A stretch of 64,000 bases of DNA from Lederbergia citri (GCF_018343625.1 NZ_JAGYPG010000003.1:189102-253101), one strand, 5' to 3'. Positions 8,093-17,296 are shown, numbered from the stretch's first letter. Notes: generated by a model from the sequence alone, not told the origin. Program-made: numbers and translations.

Positions 8093-10003
8093 ATGGATGC
8101 TCATGTACATTTTTTAGAGAACAGAAAACCAACGACACAAGGAAGTATTTTGGAAAAAATAAAGGTTAATGGAGAACTAATCGCGGCTATTACGTGCGGA
8201 ATCCTTATCTTTCTGGGCTGGCTAACGGATAAAAATGGCGCTTTAACTACATCGGTCATTTTATATTTGCTAGCTTTTGTTATTGGAGGATTCGCAAAGG
8301 CAAAAGAAGGCATTGAGGATACGATAGAAAATAAAGAATTGAACGTTGAGATGCTGATGATTATGGCTGCCATTGGATCGGCCATTATTGGTTATTGGAC
8401 GGAAGGCGCGATTTTAATATTTATTTTTGCACTTAGTGGTGCACTTGAAACTTACACGATGAATAAAAGTCATAAAGAAATTTCTTCATTAATGGAATTA
8501 CAGCCTGAAGAAGCGTTACGTATTATCGGAGATAGTGAAGAACGTGTTCATGTCTCGGAGCTTGTTGTTGGGGATCTTATTTTGATCAAACCTGGGGAAA
8601 GAGTTCCTTCAGATGGAGAAATTATAAAAGGAATTTCTACGCTAGATGAAGCAGCGATTACCGGTGAATCTATTCCTGTATCAAAAGGACTGAAGGATGA
8701 AGTTTTTGCGGGAACGGTGAACTTAAACGGTTCAATTACTGTTCGAATTACAAAGCCGAGTCATGAAACACTCTTTCAGAAGATTATTGAATTGGTGCAA
8801 TCAGCACAAAGTGAAAAATCTCCTTCTCAGCTTTTTATTGAAAGATTCGAAGGAAAGTATGTAAAAGTCGTGCTTGCAGTTGTCGCTTTAATGATGTTAC
8901 TTCCTCATTTTGTACTTGGGTGGAGTTGGAATGAGACTTTTTATAGAGCGATGATTTTATTAGTTGTGGCATCACCATGTGCTCTTGTTGCATCTATTAT
9001 GCCTGCAACATTGTCCGCCATTTCTAACGGAGCAAGGCATGGCATCCTTTTCAAAGGTGGAGTTCACCTTGAACAATTAAGTGATCTACAAGCAATTGCT
9101 TTTGATAAAACAGGGACGTTGACAACTGGAAAACCTGAGGTGACGGATGTCGTCGTTCAAGATGGGCTTTCCACGGATGAGGTTTTACTAGTTGCAGCCT
9201 CTATTGAAAGGCATTCAAACCATCCGTTGGCGAACGCTATTGTAAAATATGCCCAGCAGAAGTTAACGGATAAATTCATTGAACCGGACAGCATTGAAGA
9301 TGTGCCGGGATGGGGAGTAAAAGCAACGATAGATCAAGTCGAATGGAAAATTGGTAAAGGTAGTTTTGTAGGAGAAGAAGCTGTAAAACAATTTAATGCG
9401 AAAGAATTGGCTAAAGAAGGGAAAACCGTAGTATTTATTCAAAAAGGGGAAGAGCTTGTCGGCATGATCGCCTTGAAAGATTTGGTACGGTCAGAATCGA
9501 TGAAAGCCATCGACCGATTGAAAGATCAAGGCTTGTACACGATTATGCTGACCGGGGACAACACCCAAACAGCTCAAGCCATTGCTTCCGAAAGTCACGT
9601 TCAAGAGTATATCGCTGAGTGCTTGCCAGAAAACAAAGTTAATCACATTAAGCACCTTAAAGAAAAATACGGAAACGTGGCAATGGTCGGAGATGGAATC
9701 AACGATGCTCCTGCACTAGCGACTGCAAATGTTGGGATTTCAGTAGGAGACGGAACAGACGTCGCCCTCGAAACAGCAGACATGATCCTGATGAAAAACG
9801 ACCTCTCCCGTATATCGGATGCTGTCAATCTATCAAAAAGAATGAACAGAATCATCAAACAAAACATTGTCTTTTCAATCGGAGTCATCATCTTGCTGAT
9901 TTTATCCAACTTCCTGCAAGTGTTGGATCTGCCTTACGGAGTCATCGGGCATGAGGGAAGTACGATTTTGGTTATTTTGAATAGCTTGAGATTGTTAAAA
10001 TAA
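8093..10003 (+). CDS. pfeT: P1B4-type heavy-metal ATPase, probable ferrous iron efflux pump PfeT
   Basis: Membrane ATPase that exports a divalent metal, by family and regulation most likely Fe(II). It has 636 residues, close to Bacillus subtilis PfeT (formerly ZosA/YkvW). The transport site is SPC (294-296) in place of CPC, with HEGST (620-624) in the last helix; this pair defines subtype P1B4. Phosphorylation occurs at Asp338 in DKTGTLT. The actuator TGES and hinge GDGINDAPAL are intact. There is no N-terminal HMA metal-binding domain, only two histidines near the start. The gene has an AGGAGGTG ribosome site, Fur and PerR boxes upstream and its own terminator. Zn or Co export is the alternative. 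Confidence 0.88.
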   Translation: MDAHVHFLENRKPTTQGSILEKIKVNGELIAAITCGILIFLGWLTDKNGALTTSVILYLLAFVIGGFAKAKEGIEDTIENKELNVEMLMIMAAIGSAIIGYWTEGAILIFIFALSGALETYTMNKSHKEISSLMELQPEEALRIIGDSEERVHVSELVVGDLILIKPGERVPSDGEIIKGISTLDEAAITGESIPVSKGLKDEVFAGTVNLNGSITVRITKPSHETLFQKIIELVQSAQSEKSPSQLFIERFEGKYVKVVLAVVALMMLLPHFVLGWSWNETFYRAMILLVVASPCALVASIMPATLSAISNGARHGILFKGGVHLEQLSDLQAIAFDKTGTLTTGKPEVTDVVVQDGLSTDEVLLVAASIERHSNHPLANAIVKYAQQKLTDKFIEPDSIEDVPGWGVKATIDQVEWKIGKGSFVGEEAVKQFNAKELAKEGKTVVFIQKGEELVGMIALKDLVRSESMKAIDRLKDQGLYTIMLTGDNTQTAQAIASESHVQEYIAECLPENKVNHIKHLKEKYGNVAMVGDGINDAPALATANVGISVGDGTDVALETADMILMKNDLSRISDAVNLSKRMNRIIKQNIVFSIGVIILLILSNFLQVLDLPYGVIGHEGSTILVILNSLRLLK

Positions 10004-10016
10004 TATTTGAACAAAG

Positions 10017-10041
10017 CGGTGGGGGTAGCCCCACCGTTTTT
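10017..10041 (+). terminator. Rho-independent terminator after pfeT
   Basis: CGGTGGGG (10017-10024) pairs with CCCCACCG (10029-10036) around a 4-base loop, followed by a T-rich run. Confidence 0.92.
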
Positions 10042-10165
10042 ATTTTTAAAGCTTAATTGAGATTACTTTTTTTACCTTGCAATCACGGCGATTTTAGAAA
10101 AGGCTTTCATTTTTTAATGGTAGGTGTAAAATTAAGGAAATAGGAATGCTGGAAAAGGAGTTAAT

Positions 10166-10465
10166 ATGGTTTCTGCACTTTTTTTCATAGGAATAATAGT
10201 TTTAGTTATTAGTGTTATCACTGGATTTTTAACGGGGACATTTTTCGGATTGATTGTTGCACTATTAAGTGGTATTGTGTCCGGAATGATATTGTTTGCA
10301 TTGTCCCATATCTTGAATAACCAGGAATCCATATTGTTCAAACTACACCAAATTGAAGAAATGCATAAAAAACAAATGAAACAAGAAAAGAAAACATGTC
10401 CCAATTGTAATTATGAATATGAGACTAAACTTAGTTCCTGCCCATATTGTGGTAGAAGAGATTAG
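10166..10465 (+). CDS. Small membrane protein with C-terminal zinc ribbon
   Basis: A 99-residue protein with two N-terminal hydrophobic helices (about residues 3-50), a short charged amphipathic stretch, and a C-terminal zinc-ribbon-like segment with two CxxC pairs (CPNC and CPYC) spaced 15 residues apart. Ribosome site AAAAGGAG lies 6 bases from the ATG. I do not recognise a named family. The ribbon should face the cytoplasm if the two helices form a hairpin. It stands alone between pfeT and an SRPBCC gene. Confidence 0.75.
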   Translation: MVSALFFIGIIVLVISVITGFLTGTFFGLIVALLSGIVSGMILFALSHILNNQESILFKLHQIEEMHKKQMKQEKKTCPNCNYEYETKLSSCPYCGRRD

Positions 10466-10584
10466 GAATCTATTTTCTTGATTTATTATCTAAAAATCTC
10501 TGTGCCAACCTCATTGTTTCTTCCTTCCTGTACGTAATTTTTAGTTTGGGTACACTAATAACAAAAAATATTGGAGGCTTTACA

Positions 10585-11067
10585 ATGCTTGCCGAATTTC
10601 AAAGAACAGAACAAGGTTATATTGCCAAATTTGACCGTTACTTAAATCACTCAGTCGAAAACGTATGGGAAATGTTAACGGACAACGATAAATTAGCACT
10701 TTGGTTTTCAGAACTTCGAGTAAAGGATCTTCGCGAAGGTGGAGCGTATATTTTTAATATGGGAGATGGAAATCTCATCGAAATGCCCATCCTTGAATTA
10801 AAGATGCATTCTTTATTAGAATTCACCTGGGCGGACGACGTGGTGCGCTTTGAATTGCTACTGGAGTCAGAAGGGTGTCGATTAATTCTAATAGAAAAAA
10901 TTAAAGCAATGACCGACCACACCCCGAGGGATCTCGCAGGATGGCATGTTTGTCTTGATGTGATTAGTGCTTTATTAGATGGGAAAATCATAGAGAATCG
11001 TAAAGTCGAATGGGAGAAATGGTACCCGAAGTATGTTGCAGCAGTAGAAGAAATTAAGGGAGGCTGA
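10585..11067 (+). CDS. SRPBCC (AHSA1-like) family protein
   Basis: A 160-residue START/Bet-v1-like fold protein, related to the Aha1 C-terminal domain family. Recognisable points are FDRYLNHSVENVWEMLTDND at the N-terminus and the late GWHVCLDVISALLDGK helix with the terminal WYPKYVAAVEEIK. Members bind hydrophobic ligands, and many are of unknown role. I chose ATG 10585 because GGAGG lies 7 bases upstream; the longer in-frame form has no ribosome site. Confidence 0.85.
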   Translation: MLAEFQRTEQGYIAKFDRYLNHSVENVWEMLTDNDKLALWFSELRVKDLREGGAYIFNMGDGNLIEMPILELKMHSLLEFTWADDVVRFELLLESEGCRLILIEKIKAMTDHTPRDLAGWHVCLDVISALLDGKIIENRKVEWEKWYPKYVAAVEEIKGG

Positions 11068-11086
11068 ACTTGTTTCAGTCTTTTTT
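11061..11086 (+). terminator. Terminator overlapping the SRPBCC stop codon
   Basis: GGCTGAA and TTCAGTC form a short stem followed by TTTTTT; the stem begins inside the last codons of the gene. Confidence 0.65.
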
Positions 11087-11108
11087 AATGCCCATTTTTA
11101 GAAATATA

Positions 11109-11181
11109 TTGCCAAAATATATACAGTTTGCTACTATATCGTTAAGCGATATATCGACATACGATACATCAGCGGTCGATA
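11109..11181 (+). promoter_or_regulatory. PadR promoter with three contiguous 15-bp operator-like units
   Basis: TTGCCA (11109-11114), 17 bp, TACTAT (11132-11137). Starting in the -10 are abutting 15-bp units: TATCGTTAAGCGATA (11137-11151) and TATCGACATACGATA (11152-11166), each an inverted repeat TATCG-N5-CGATA, then a decayed third CATCAGCGGTCGATA (11167-11181). The array covers the transcription start, which fits autorepression by the PadR protein encoded next. Confidence 0.75.
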
Positions 11182-11202
11182 TACAAAAGTAGGTGGTCAT
11201 TG

Positions 11203-11556
11203 ATGAAGCAAGTTGAAGATTATTTACCGTTATCGCAAGCGACGTATTATATACTATTGTCCCTTAGGGAAGTGCGTCATGGATATGCGATTATGCAGGA
11301 TGTTGAAGAAATCAGTCATGGCGAAGTTACCATGGGGCCGGGCACGTTATATGGGGCACTAGGAAAACTCGAGAAACAAAACATTATTACGAAAGCAGAT
11401 GTGGATGAAGAGGATAGACGTAAGTATTATCGCCTTACTCCACTCGGTAAAGAAGTTCTCCAGATGGAATATAAGCGTCTTGAATCTCTTGTGAAAAATG
11501 CGAGCGGCATCATAAAGGAATTGGAAGGTGAACATGATGACAGTGAAAAAATTTAA
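11203..11556 (+). CDS. PadR family transcriptional regulator
   Basis: A 117-residue winged-helix repressor. The fold is readable from SQATYYILLSLREVRHGYAI, the recognition segment GEVTMGPGTLYGALGKLEKQ and the wing DRRKYYRLTPLG, with a short C-terminal dimer helix. ATG 11203 lies 6 bases after AGGTGG. It overlaps the DUF2812 gene downstream by 20 bases, a pairing often seen in Firmicutes, where PadR controls the membrane partner. Autoregulation is suggested by the tandem dyads in its promoter. Confidence 0.92.
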   Translation: MKQVEDYLPLSQATYYILLSLREVRHGYAIMQDVEEISHGEVTMGPGTLYGALGKLEKQNIITKADVDEEDRRKYYRLTPLGKEVLQMEYKRLESLVKNASGIIKELEGEHDDSEKI

Positions 11557-12040
11557 ATTCTTTCTCGCGTCAGATCTTGAAAAAGAAGAACAATGGTTAA
11601 CGGAAATGTCTCGTAATGGACTTCATTTTACAAAATATCGTTTAGGCATGTATTATTTTGAAGAAGATCCTAACCATTCATACGTTTACCAAATTGATTT
11701 TCGTGATGCAGATGAAGATTATTTTCAATTATATAAGGATTCAGGATGGGAGAATATTGAATCATTTATTGGAAAGTTTCATTATTTCCGAATGCCTGCT
11801 GATCAGGAAAATATTAAAAAAATATATTCTGACCGTGAGTCAGTGAAAGAAGCTTTTCAACGGATGTCTCAATTTTACTTAATAATTTTTATAGCTATGA
11901 TTGGCTGTCAAGCAGGATTAGTCGCTACGTGGAAAGGTTATGTCTTTCAAATAGTTGCCGCTAGCTTGGTAGGACTAGTTTTTATTCTTTATTTGTATGT
12001 ATTTTATACTCTTAAACGAAAAATTGATTACTATAAATAA
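11537..12040 (+). CDS. DUF2812 domain membrane protein
   Basis: About 167 residues: an N-terminal DUF2812 region rich in aromatic and acidic residues (for example WLTEMSRNGLHFTKYRLGMY), then two transmembrane helices near the C-terminus. Function unknown; members are usually encoded with a PadR repressor, as here. ATG 11537 has GGAAGG 8 bases upstream; ATG 11534 is equally in frame. It is translated by coupling to the PadR gene. Confidence 0.85.
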   Translation: MTVKKFKFFLASDLEKEEQWLTEMSRNGLHFTKYRLGMYYFEEDPNHSYVYQIDFRDADEDYFQLYKDSGWENIESFIGKFHYFRMPADQENIKKIYSDRESVKEAFQRMSQFYLIIFIAMIGCQAGLVATWKGYVFQIVAASLVGLVFILYLYVFYTLKRKIDYYK

Positions 12041-12077
12041 ATGTAAAGGTTATCTCTAAAGCAGGGAGGAAGAAAAT

Positions 12078-12317
12078 ATGAATTTTACTCCAAAACAGCG
12101 AGCTGTGTTACTCGAATTAACTTCAGAATGGCAAACGCCTATCCAGATTGCCGATTGGATTCCGGAGGCAGGCGGAAATCCATCCTACGTAAATGAGACA
12201 CTTAAAGACTTAATGAGTGAAGGATTGGTGCAAGCTAATCCTACTGTTTTTGGATTATATAGATTAACCAAGGATGGTATGGACATCAAGACGTTAGAAT
12301 TGGATAAAAATCAATGA
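12078..12317 (+). CDS. Small winged-helix-like protein
   Basis: A 79-residue protein whose helix pattern (KQRAVLLELTSEWQTPIQIA, then SYVNETLKDLMSEGLVQ, then a hairpin VFGLYRLTKDG) resembles a MarR/ArsR-like winged helix. It has a strong GGGAGGAAG ribosome site and follows the DUF2812 gene by 37 bases, so it may be the third gene of that operon. I do not recognise a named family. Confidence 0.75.
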   Translation: MNFTPKQRAVLLELTSEWQTPIQIADWIPEAGGNPSYVNETLKDLMSEGLVQANPTVFGLYRLTKDGMDIKTLELDKNQ

Positions 12318-12368
12318 AGTGTTGGCAAGTAGTTTCAATTCTAAAGGGAAGTTATGAAATAATTCTCA

Positions 12369-12397
12369 TTGGTCATTGCGAACGCATGTGCTACAAT
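12369..12397 (+). promoter_or_regulatory. Promoter of the nuclease-helicase gene
   Basis: TTGGTC (12369-12374), 17 bp, TACAAT (12392-12397) with an extended TG one base before the -10. A TTG codon in the -35 hexamer is in frame with the gene but is not its start. Confidence 0.65.
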
Positions 12398-12428
12398 GTT
12401 TGTATATCCCATTAAAATAGGTGAGAAG

Positions 12429-14711
12429 ATGGATTATCAAATAAAAATAGCGGTGCGTCCTCTCGTAGAATATGTATATCGAAGTGGAAGCATTGAATCA
12501 GGATTTAGAAGCGTGACCACTTTAACTGAAGGAACGAAAGCACATCGGAAGGTTCAAAAAGAATATGGTGAAAACGATAAAAGTGAAGTGCTTCTTCAAA
12601 CAGAGATGGTTTATGATCATCTCCTTTTTGTTATAGAAGGAAGATGTGATGGGCTGCTCCGTGCAGAAGAAGGGTTCACGATTGATGAAATCAAGTCGAC
12701 TTCCGGAAGTCTCGACGATATATCTGAAGAAACATATCCGGTTCACTGGGCTCAGGCAAAATGTTATGCCTATATGTACGCTAAACTGAATAATCTTAGT
12801 GAAATGAACGTTCAGCTTACCTATTTTCAAAAAGAAACGGAAGAAACGAAGAAATTTAAGAATCAATTCAGTTTTCAAGAGCTAGAAGACTTTATGTTTA
12901 TGCTTCTGAAAAGCTATGCCGCTTATGGAAAATGGCTTAAGAATCATGAACTGGAGTTGAAAAATAGTGCTAGTAATCTCCAATTCCCATATGAATCATA
13001 TCGAAAAGGTCAGCGGGAGTTAGCCGCATCAGTCTATAAAACAATTGTGGATGATAAAACATTATTTGCAACGGCGCCAACAGGCATCGGAAAAACAATT
13101 TCCACCTTATTTCCTGCGGTGAAAGCAATCGGGGAAGGTAACCTCAAGAAAATTTTCTATTTAACAGCTCGAACGACAACCCGCCAAACAGCCGAAGAAG
13201 CTTTTCGTCTAATGAGAAATAAAGGATTGAATGCGAAGTCGATTACCATTACAGCGAAAGATAAAATCTGTTTTACCGAAGAAAAAATATGTTCAAAAGA
13301 ACATTGTCCATTTGCAGATGGCTTTTACGACCGAATAAACGATGCTGTCCTTGATATTCTTTCAAATGAAACTGAAATAACGAGAGAAATTATAGAGAAA
13401 TATGCAAGAAAGCATATGGTGTGCCCGTTTGAATATTCCTTAGAGCTTGCATACGCGGCCGACGCCATCATTTGCGATTATAATTATATATTTGATCCTA
13501 GGGTTTCATTGAAGCGAATGTTTGATGAGACGAAAAAGCAGACCGTTCTTCTTGTCGATGAAGCCCATAACCTAGTTGATCGAGCACGTGATATGTACTC
13601 AGCGAGCTTGGAAAAAAGGATGTTTTTAGAATTAAAGCGTTTTTTTAAAAATAGTAAGGTGTTTGAATCTGCCAAATTATTAAATGACTTTTTTATCCAT
13701 CTAAGGAAGCAGGCGAATGGGGAGCAATATCAAGTTTTACAAGAAGTGGATGAAGAGTTCAACGAGCTGGTTGAAAAATTCATTGGAAATGCGGAGCAAG
13801 AATTATTCACTGGTTTAGAAGGTGAGAGTGGCCAAGCTTTGCTCGATGCATATTTTGCTGCTTTAAGCTGGTCGCGTATCGCTAAGTTATATGATGAACA
13901 ATATGTTACCTATGTTGAAGTAAATCGCAACGAAGTCACGATAAAAATGTTTTGCTTAGATCCTTCTACTGTAGTTGACCGAGCAGGGAAGTCATTCAAA
14001 TCAAGAGTTTATTTTTCTGCTACATTATCTCCGTTACATTATTTCATGCTGATGCTCGGCGGCAAAGAAGAAGATTACACTGTCTCCATTCCATCGCCTT
14101 TCTCCAAAGACCAAACCGATGTAAGGGTGCAGCCATTATCAACAAGATACCGTGATAGGGAAAGATCGGTTTTGCCGATTATTAATTCACTTGAATCAGC
14201 CATTACAGAAAGACCCGGGAATTACATCATTTTCTTTCCTTCGTATCAATATATGAATCGTGTTTTTGAGGAATGGACTGCTCGTGACACTGGGATTCCG
14301 ACAATCATTCAAGGACCCGGGATGACGGAATCGGAACGGGAAGATTTTTTATTAAAATTCCAACCGGAACGAAAGGAATCTCTTTTAGCTTTTGCTGTAT
14401 TAGGAGGCATTTTTTCAGAAGGGGTCGATTTAAAAGGTGATCGATTGAATGGTGTTTTTTTAGTGGGAGTCGGTCTCCCGCAAATTGGTTTTGAACGAGA
14501 ATTGATTAAGGATTACTTTTCCAAGAATGGGCAAAATGGCTATGATATTGCGTATGTGTTCCCTGGGATGAATAAAATCCTTCAAGCTGGTGGGAGGCTT
14601 ATCAGGACTGAAACAGACTCAGGTATTATTGTGCTTTTTGATGACCGTTACCTTCAACCAAAGTACAAAAAAATGATGCCAGAAGAGTGGAGAGATTTTC
14701 GGGTTTTCTAA
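12429..14711 (+). CDS. PD-(D/E)XK nuclease fused to XPD/DinG-type Fe-S helicase
   Basis: A 760-residue fusion for DNA processing. Residues ~1-190 hold a RecB/Cas4-like nuclease core: Asp74 in GRCDGLL and DEIK (86-89) form the D-x12-E-x-K site. The rest is a superfamily 2 helicase of the XPD group: Walker A TAPTGIGKT (Lys222), four cysteines for a 4Fe-4S cluster (281, 288, 293, 332), DEAH (377-380) and motif VI QAGGRLIRT. Unlike DinG of Bacillus, which carries an N-terminal DEDD exonuclease, the nuclease here is of the PD-(D/E)XK fold. ATG 12429 follows GGTGAGAAG closely. It is monocistronic. Likely role: repair of branched or damaged DNA (inference). Confidence 0.88.
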   Translation: MDYQIKIAVRPLVEYVYRSGSIESGFRSVTTLTEGTKAHRKVQKEYGENDKSEVLLQTEMVYDHLLFVIEGRCDGLLRAEEGFTIDEIKSTSGSLDDISEETYPVHWAQAKCYAYMYAKLNNLSEMNVQLTYFQKETEETKKFKNQFSFQELEDFMFMLLKSYAAYGKWLKNHELELKNSASNLQFPYESYRKGQRELAASVYKTIVDDKTLFATAPTGIGKTISTLFPAVKAIGEGNLKKIFYLTARTTTRQTAEEAFRLMRNKGLNAKSITITAKDKICFTEEKICSKEHCPFADGFYDRINDAVLDILSNETEITREIIEKYARKHMVCPFEYSLELAYAADAIICDYNYIFDPRVSLKRMFDETKKQTVLLVDEAHNLVDRARDMYSASLEKRMFLELKRFFKNSKVFESAKLLNDFFIHLRKQANGEQYQVLQEVDEEFNELVEKFIGNAEQELFTGLEGESGQALLDAYFAALSWSRIAKLYDEQYVTYVEVNRNEVTIKMFCLDPSTVVDRAGKSFKSRVYFSATLSPLHYFMLMLGGKEEDYTVSIPSPFSKDQTDVRVQPLSTRYRDRERSVLPIINSLESAITERPGNYIIFFPSYQYMNRVFEEWTARDTGIPTIIQGPGMTESEREDFLLKFQPERKESLLAFAVLGGIFSEGVDLKGDRLNGVFLVGVGLPQIGFERELIKDYFSKNGQNGYDIAYVFPGMNKILQAGGRLIRTETDSGIIVLFDDRYLQPKYKKMMPEEWRDFRVF

Positions 14712-14742
14712 TGGTTATATAACCTTTTAATGGGTAAATTAT

Positions 14743-14835
14743 AGAAAAGCGGAAGCGCCGGATTTAAACAAGGCGAATTTTGCCTCCTTAGGTAAAAGAA
14801 GGACAAGAATTCAAAGGCGTTTTAGCTAGACAAAA
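14743..14835 (+). repeat. Bacillaceae intergenic repeat, short copy
   Basis: A 93-bp segment bounded by AGAAAAGCGGAAGCGCC and GGCGTTTTAGCTAGACA. The same two termini flank the longer element at 18249-18378 in inverted orientation. No ORF is inside. It fits a dispersed non-coding or non-autonomous element. Confidence 0.7.
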
Positions 14836-14864
14836 AACTACACTCCATAAAAGGTCTCTTAACT

Positions 14865-17033
14865 ATGAACAACATAAAACAGATATACACTACAGATTTA
14901 AAAAATATCATAACAAACTGGGCTGCCGCTATCCTTATCGGCGGCCTTATTGTGCTTCCTTCGTTGTACGCTTGGTTTAATATTGCAGCGATGTGGGATC
15001 CGTATTCAGAAACAGGAAATCTCCCTGTTGCGATAGTCAATGAAGATGCAGGTGCTAAAATTCGCGATCAAAAGATCAATGTTGGAAAAGAGTTAGTTAA
15101 TACGTTAAAAACAAATAAAAGCATGGATTGGCATTTTACAAATAGAGAGAAGGCCATGGACGAGGTCAATTATGGAAATTATTTTGCTGTGATTATCATA
15201 CCTAAAGATTTTTCGGCAAAATTGGCTTCCGTCATTTCGGTTAAACCGGAAAAAGCGCAAATGGAATATTATGTGAATGAAAAAATCAATTCCGTTTCCC
15301 CAAAGATTACGCAAAAAGGTGCTTCCCTTATTGTTGAGCAAGTGAGCAGTAAGTTCATCTCAACTGTAAATGGAGTAATTTTTGATTTGTTCAACAAGCT
15401 TGGCATTGAATTGTCTCGTGATCTTCCCGATATTGAAAGATTTGAACATTATATATTTATTCTTGAAGAAAACTTACCGGAAATTAACCGCATATTAAAT
15501 GAATCATTAGCAGATGCAACTTCTGCAGAGAATATTTTAAATAAAGCAGAAGGGAAAATTCCAGAGATAAGAGAGCTTACAAGCAAAGGACTAGATACAA
15601 TTAATAAAACAAATGATCTTATAACGGCAGCAGAAAACCGTCTTAATGCAATCGCCCCAAAAATCAAGGAAGATGTGGAAAAAATACAGAAAATCTCTAA
15701 CGATATTAACAGCTTTTTAAACAAAGCTCAAAACGCAAATATTGATTTAAGCAAAGGAGATCAATTACAAAAAAACGTGCAAAATCAATTTAGCAATGCA
15801 TTGCAGACGGTTGATACAATTGAATCTTCTTTAAATCAACTTAAAAAGATAAATTCTGAACAAGGAGAGAATGCGAGCAGTGAGCAGCTGGATCAGGCCA
15901 TTGCCAAAACAGGTGAGTTAAAATCAGCTCTACAAACCGCACAAAGCAATATTGCGGGTATCGATCAATTTTTGAGTCAAAAAAAGCAAGAATTCAAAAA
16001 CACGGTTGAAACCATTCAAAGCATGGCATCTGAAGCTCCAGAAAAACTAGATGTATTTGTTACAGAGTATAATAATGCGATTGAACCGACGATTTTAAAT
16101 GAAGTAGGTAAGGCGAAAAGAACATTAACCAATGCAAAAACGATGTTGACGGAAGTTCAGTCAACATTGCCCGAAGTTGAAAGGATTTTAAAAAATACGC
16201 AAGGGAACTTAAAAGAAGGCAAAAAAGCATTAGATTATGCACATGGTCAGTTTCCGTACGTAAACGCAAAAGTGAGAGAACTTGCGGATAAAATTCGAAA
16301 ATTAAAAAACGAAGCCGATATAAATGAAATCATCAATCTACTTCGTCATGACCCGAATGCAGAACGTAATTTTTTCGAAGAGCCAGTAAAGCTTAATGAA
16401 CATAAACTGTTCCCAATTGAAAATTACGGAACGGGTATGACTCCTTTTTATACAGTGCTTTCGATTTGGGTTGGTGCATTATTACTAATTTCGTTACTGG
16501 CTGTGGACGTCCATCAGCATGATCTCTATACAGGAAAACAAATTTATTTCGGCAGATTTCTCACATTCGTTACGATTGGATTTTTACAAACTCTCATCGT
16601 CACCTTAGGAGATTTATTTATACTTCATGTATCAGTCAGTGCTCCAGTATGGTTTGTTGTGTTTGGGCTTTTCATTGGTCTTGTATTCATGCTGATAGTG
16701 TATTCGCTTGTTTCCGTCTTTGGAAATGTCGGGAAAGCACTGGCAATCATCATGCTTGTCTTACAAATTGCGGGTTCAGGAGGGACGTATCCAGTCGTAC
16801 TTCTGCCAAAATTCTTTCAGATCATCAGTCCATTTCTCCCTTTTACCTATGCTGTCGATTTAATGAGGGAAGCTGTGGGCGGAATCGTCTGGGAAAGGGT
16901 GCTGCACGATATTCTCTTCCTATCTATATTTGGCTTGATCGCTTTGTTGTTCGGTACTTTTCTAAAAGAGCCTCTAAGTCAAAAGACAGAAGCACTGTTA
17001 AAAAAATCAAAGGAATCTGGTCTTTTTCATTGA
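14865..17033 (+). CDS. YhgE/Pip family membrane protein
   Basis: A 722-residue protein of the YhgE/Pip (phage infection protein) family, related to the EsaA component of type VII secretion and to ABC-2 permeases. It has one N-terminal membrane helix (ILIGGLIVLPSLYAWFNI), a family-typical PVAIVNEDAGA segment, a long extracellular coiled-coil region (about residues 180-500) and five C-terminal membrane helices. In Lactococcus and Bacillus the homologue serves as a phage receptor; the physiological role is unclear. The ribosome site is weak (AAAAGG). No type VII secretion gene is in the window. Confidence 0.9.
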   Translation: MNNIKQIYTTDLKNIITNWAAAILIGGLIVLPSLYAWFNIAAMWDPYSETGNLPVAIVNEDAGAKIRDQKINVGKELVNTLKTNKSMDWHFTNREKAMDEVNYGNYFAVIIIPKDFSAKLASVISVKPEKAQMEYYVNEKINSVSPKITQKGASLIVEQVSSKFISTVNGVIFDLFNKLGIELSRDLPDIERFEHYIFILEENLPEINRILNESLADATSAENILNKAEGKIPEIRELTSKGLDTINKTNDLITAAENRLNAIAPKIKEDVEKIQKISNDINSFLNKAQNANIDLSKGDQLQKNVQNQFSNALQTVDTIESSLNQLKKINSEQGENASSEQLDQAIAKTGELKSALQTAQSNIAGIDQFLSQKKQEFKNTVETIQSMASEAPEKLDVFVTEYNNAIEPTILNEVGKAKRTLTNAKTMLTEVQSTLPEVERILKNTQGNLKEGKKALDYAHGQFPYVNAKVRELADKIRKLKNEADINEIINLLRHDPNAERNFFEEPVKLNEHKLFPIENYGTGMTPFYTVLSIWVGALLLISLLAVDVHQHDLYTGKQIYFGRFLTFVTIGFLQTLIVTLGDLFILHVSVSAPVWFVVFGLFIGLVFMLIVYSLVSVFGNVGKALAIIMLVLQIAGSGGTYPVVLLPKFFQIISPFLPFTYAVDLMREAVGGIVWERVLHDILFLSIFGLIALLFGTFLKEPLSQKTEALLKKSKESGLFH

Positions 17034-17116
17034 AAGTGTTGTAATCCTTCTCGATTCTCTATATGATATAAATATATTCTTTATTAAGAACGAATGCGTG
17101 AATCAGGAGGATAATA

Positions 17117-17296
17117 ATGGACTTAAAATCGGTCACCCGTTACCAAGAAACGGTAATACGCAATGAAGACTCATCAAAAAGTAGTGTTCACGATAATGAA
17201 AAGACCTTAGATCAATTCCTGCAAACCTTACAAAGAATCGAAACGAAAATCGATGTTTTATTGATGCAAAGGGACAAGCAATGCCGCGTTGATTGA
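17117..17296 (+). CDS. Small hydrophilic protein, 59 residues
   Basis: A short gene read directly from the sequence: ATG at 17117, TGA at 17294-17296, with AGGAGG 6 bases upstream. The product starts MDLKSVTRYQETVIRNED, is charged, and its second half (about residues 28-53) is an amphipathic helix with heptad-like spacing. No family recognised. The strong ribosome site and complete frame argue that it is real. It precedes the EcsC-like gene by 71 bases on the same strand. Confidence 0.7.
   Translation: MDLKSVTRYQETVIRNEDSSKSSVHDNEKTLDQFLQTLQRIETKIDVLLMQRDKQCRVD

Noticed and set aside
12369..12428. TTG start giving a 780-residue nuclease-helicase
   Set aside because: The TTG is the -35 hexamer of a good promoter and has no ribosome site; ATG 12429 follows GGTGAGAAG and matches the domain start.
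14865..17033. Type VII secretion locus
   Set aside because: YhgE resembles EsaA, but no EssC, EsxA or LXG gene is present.
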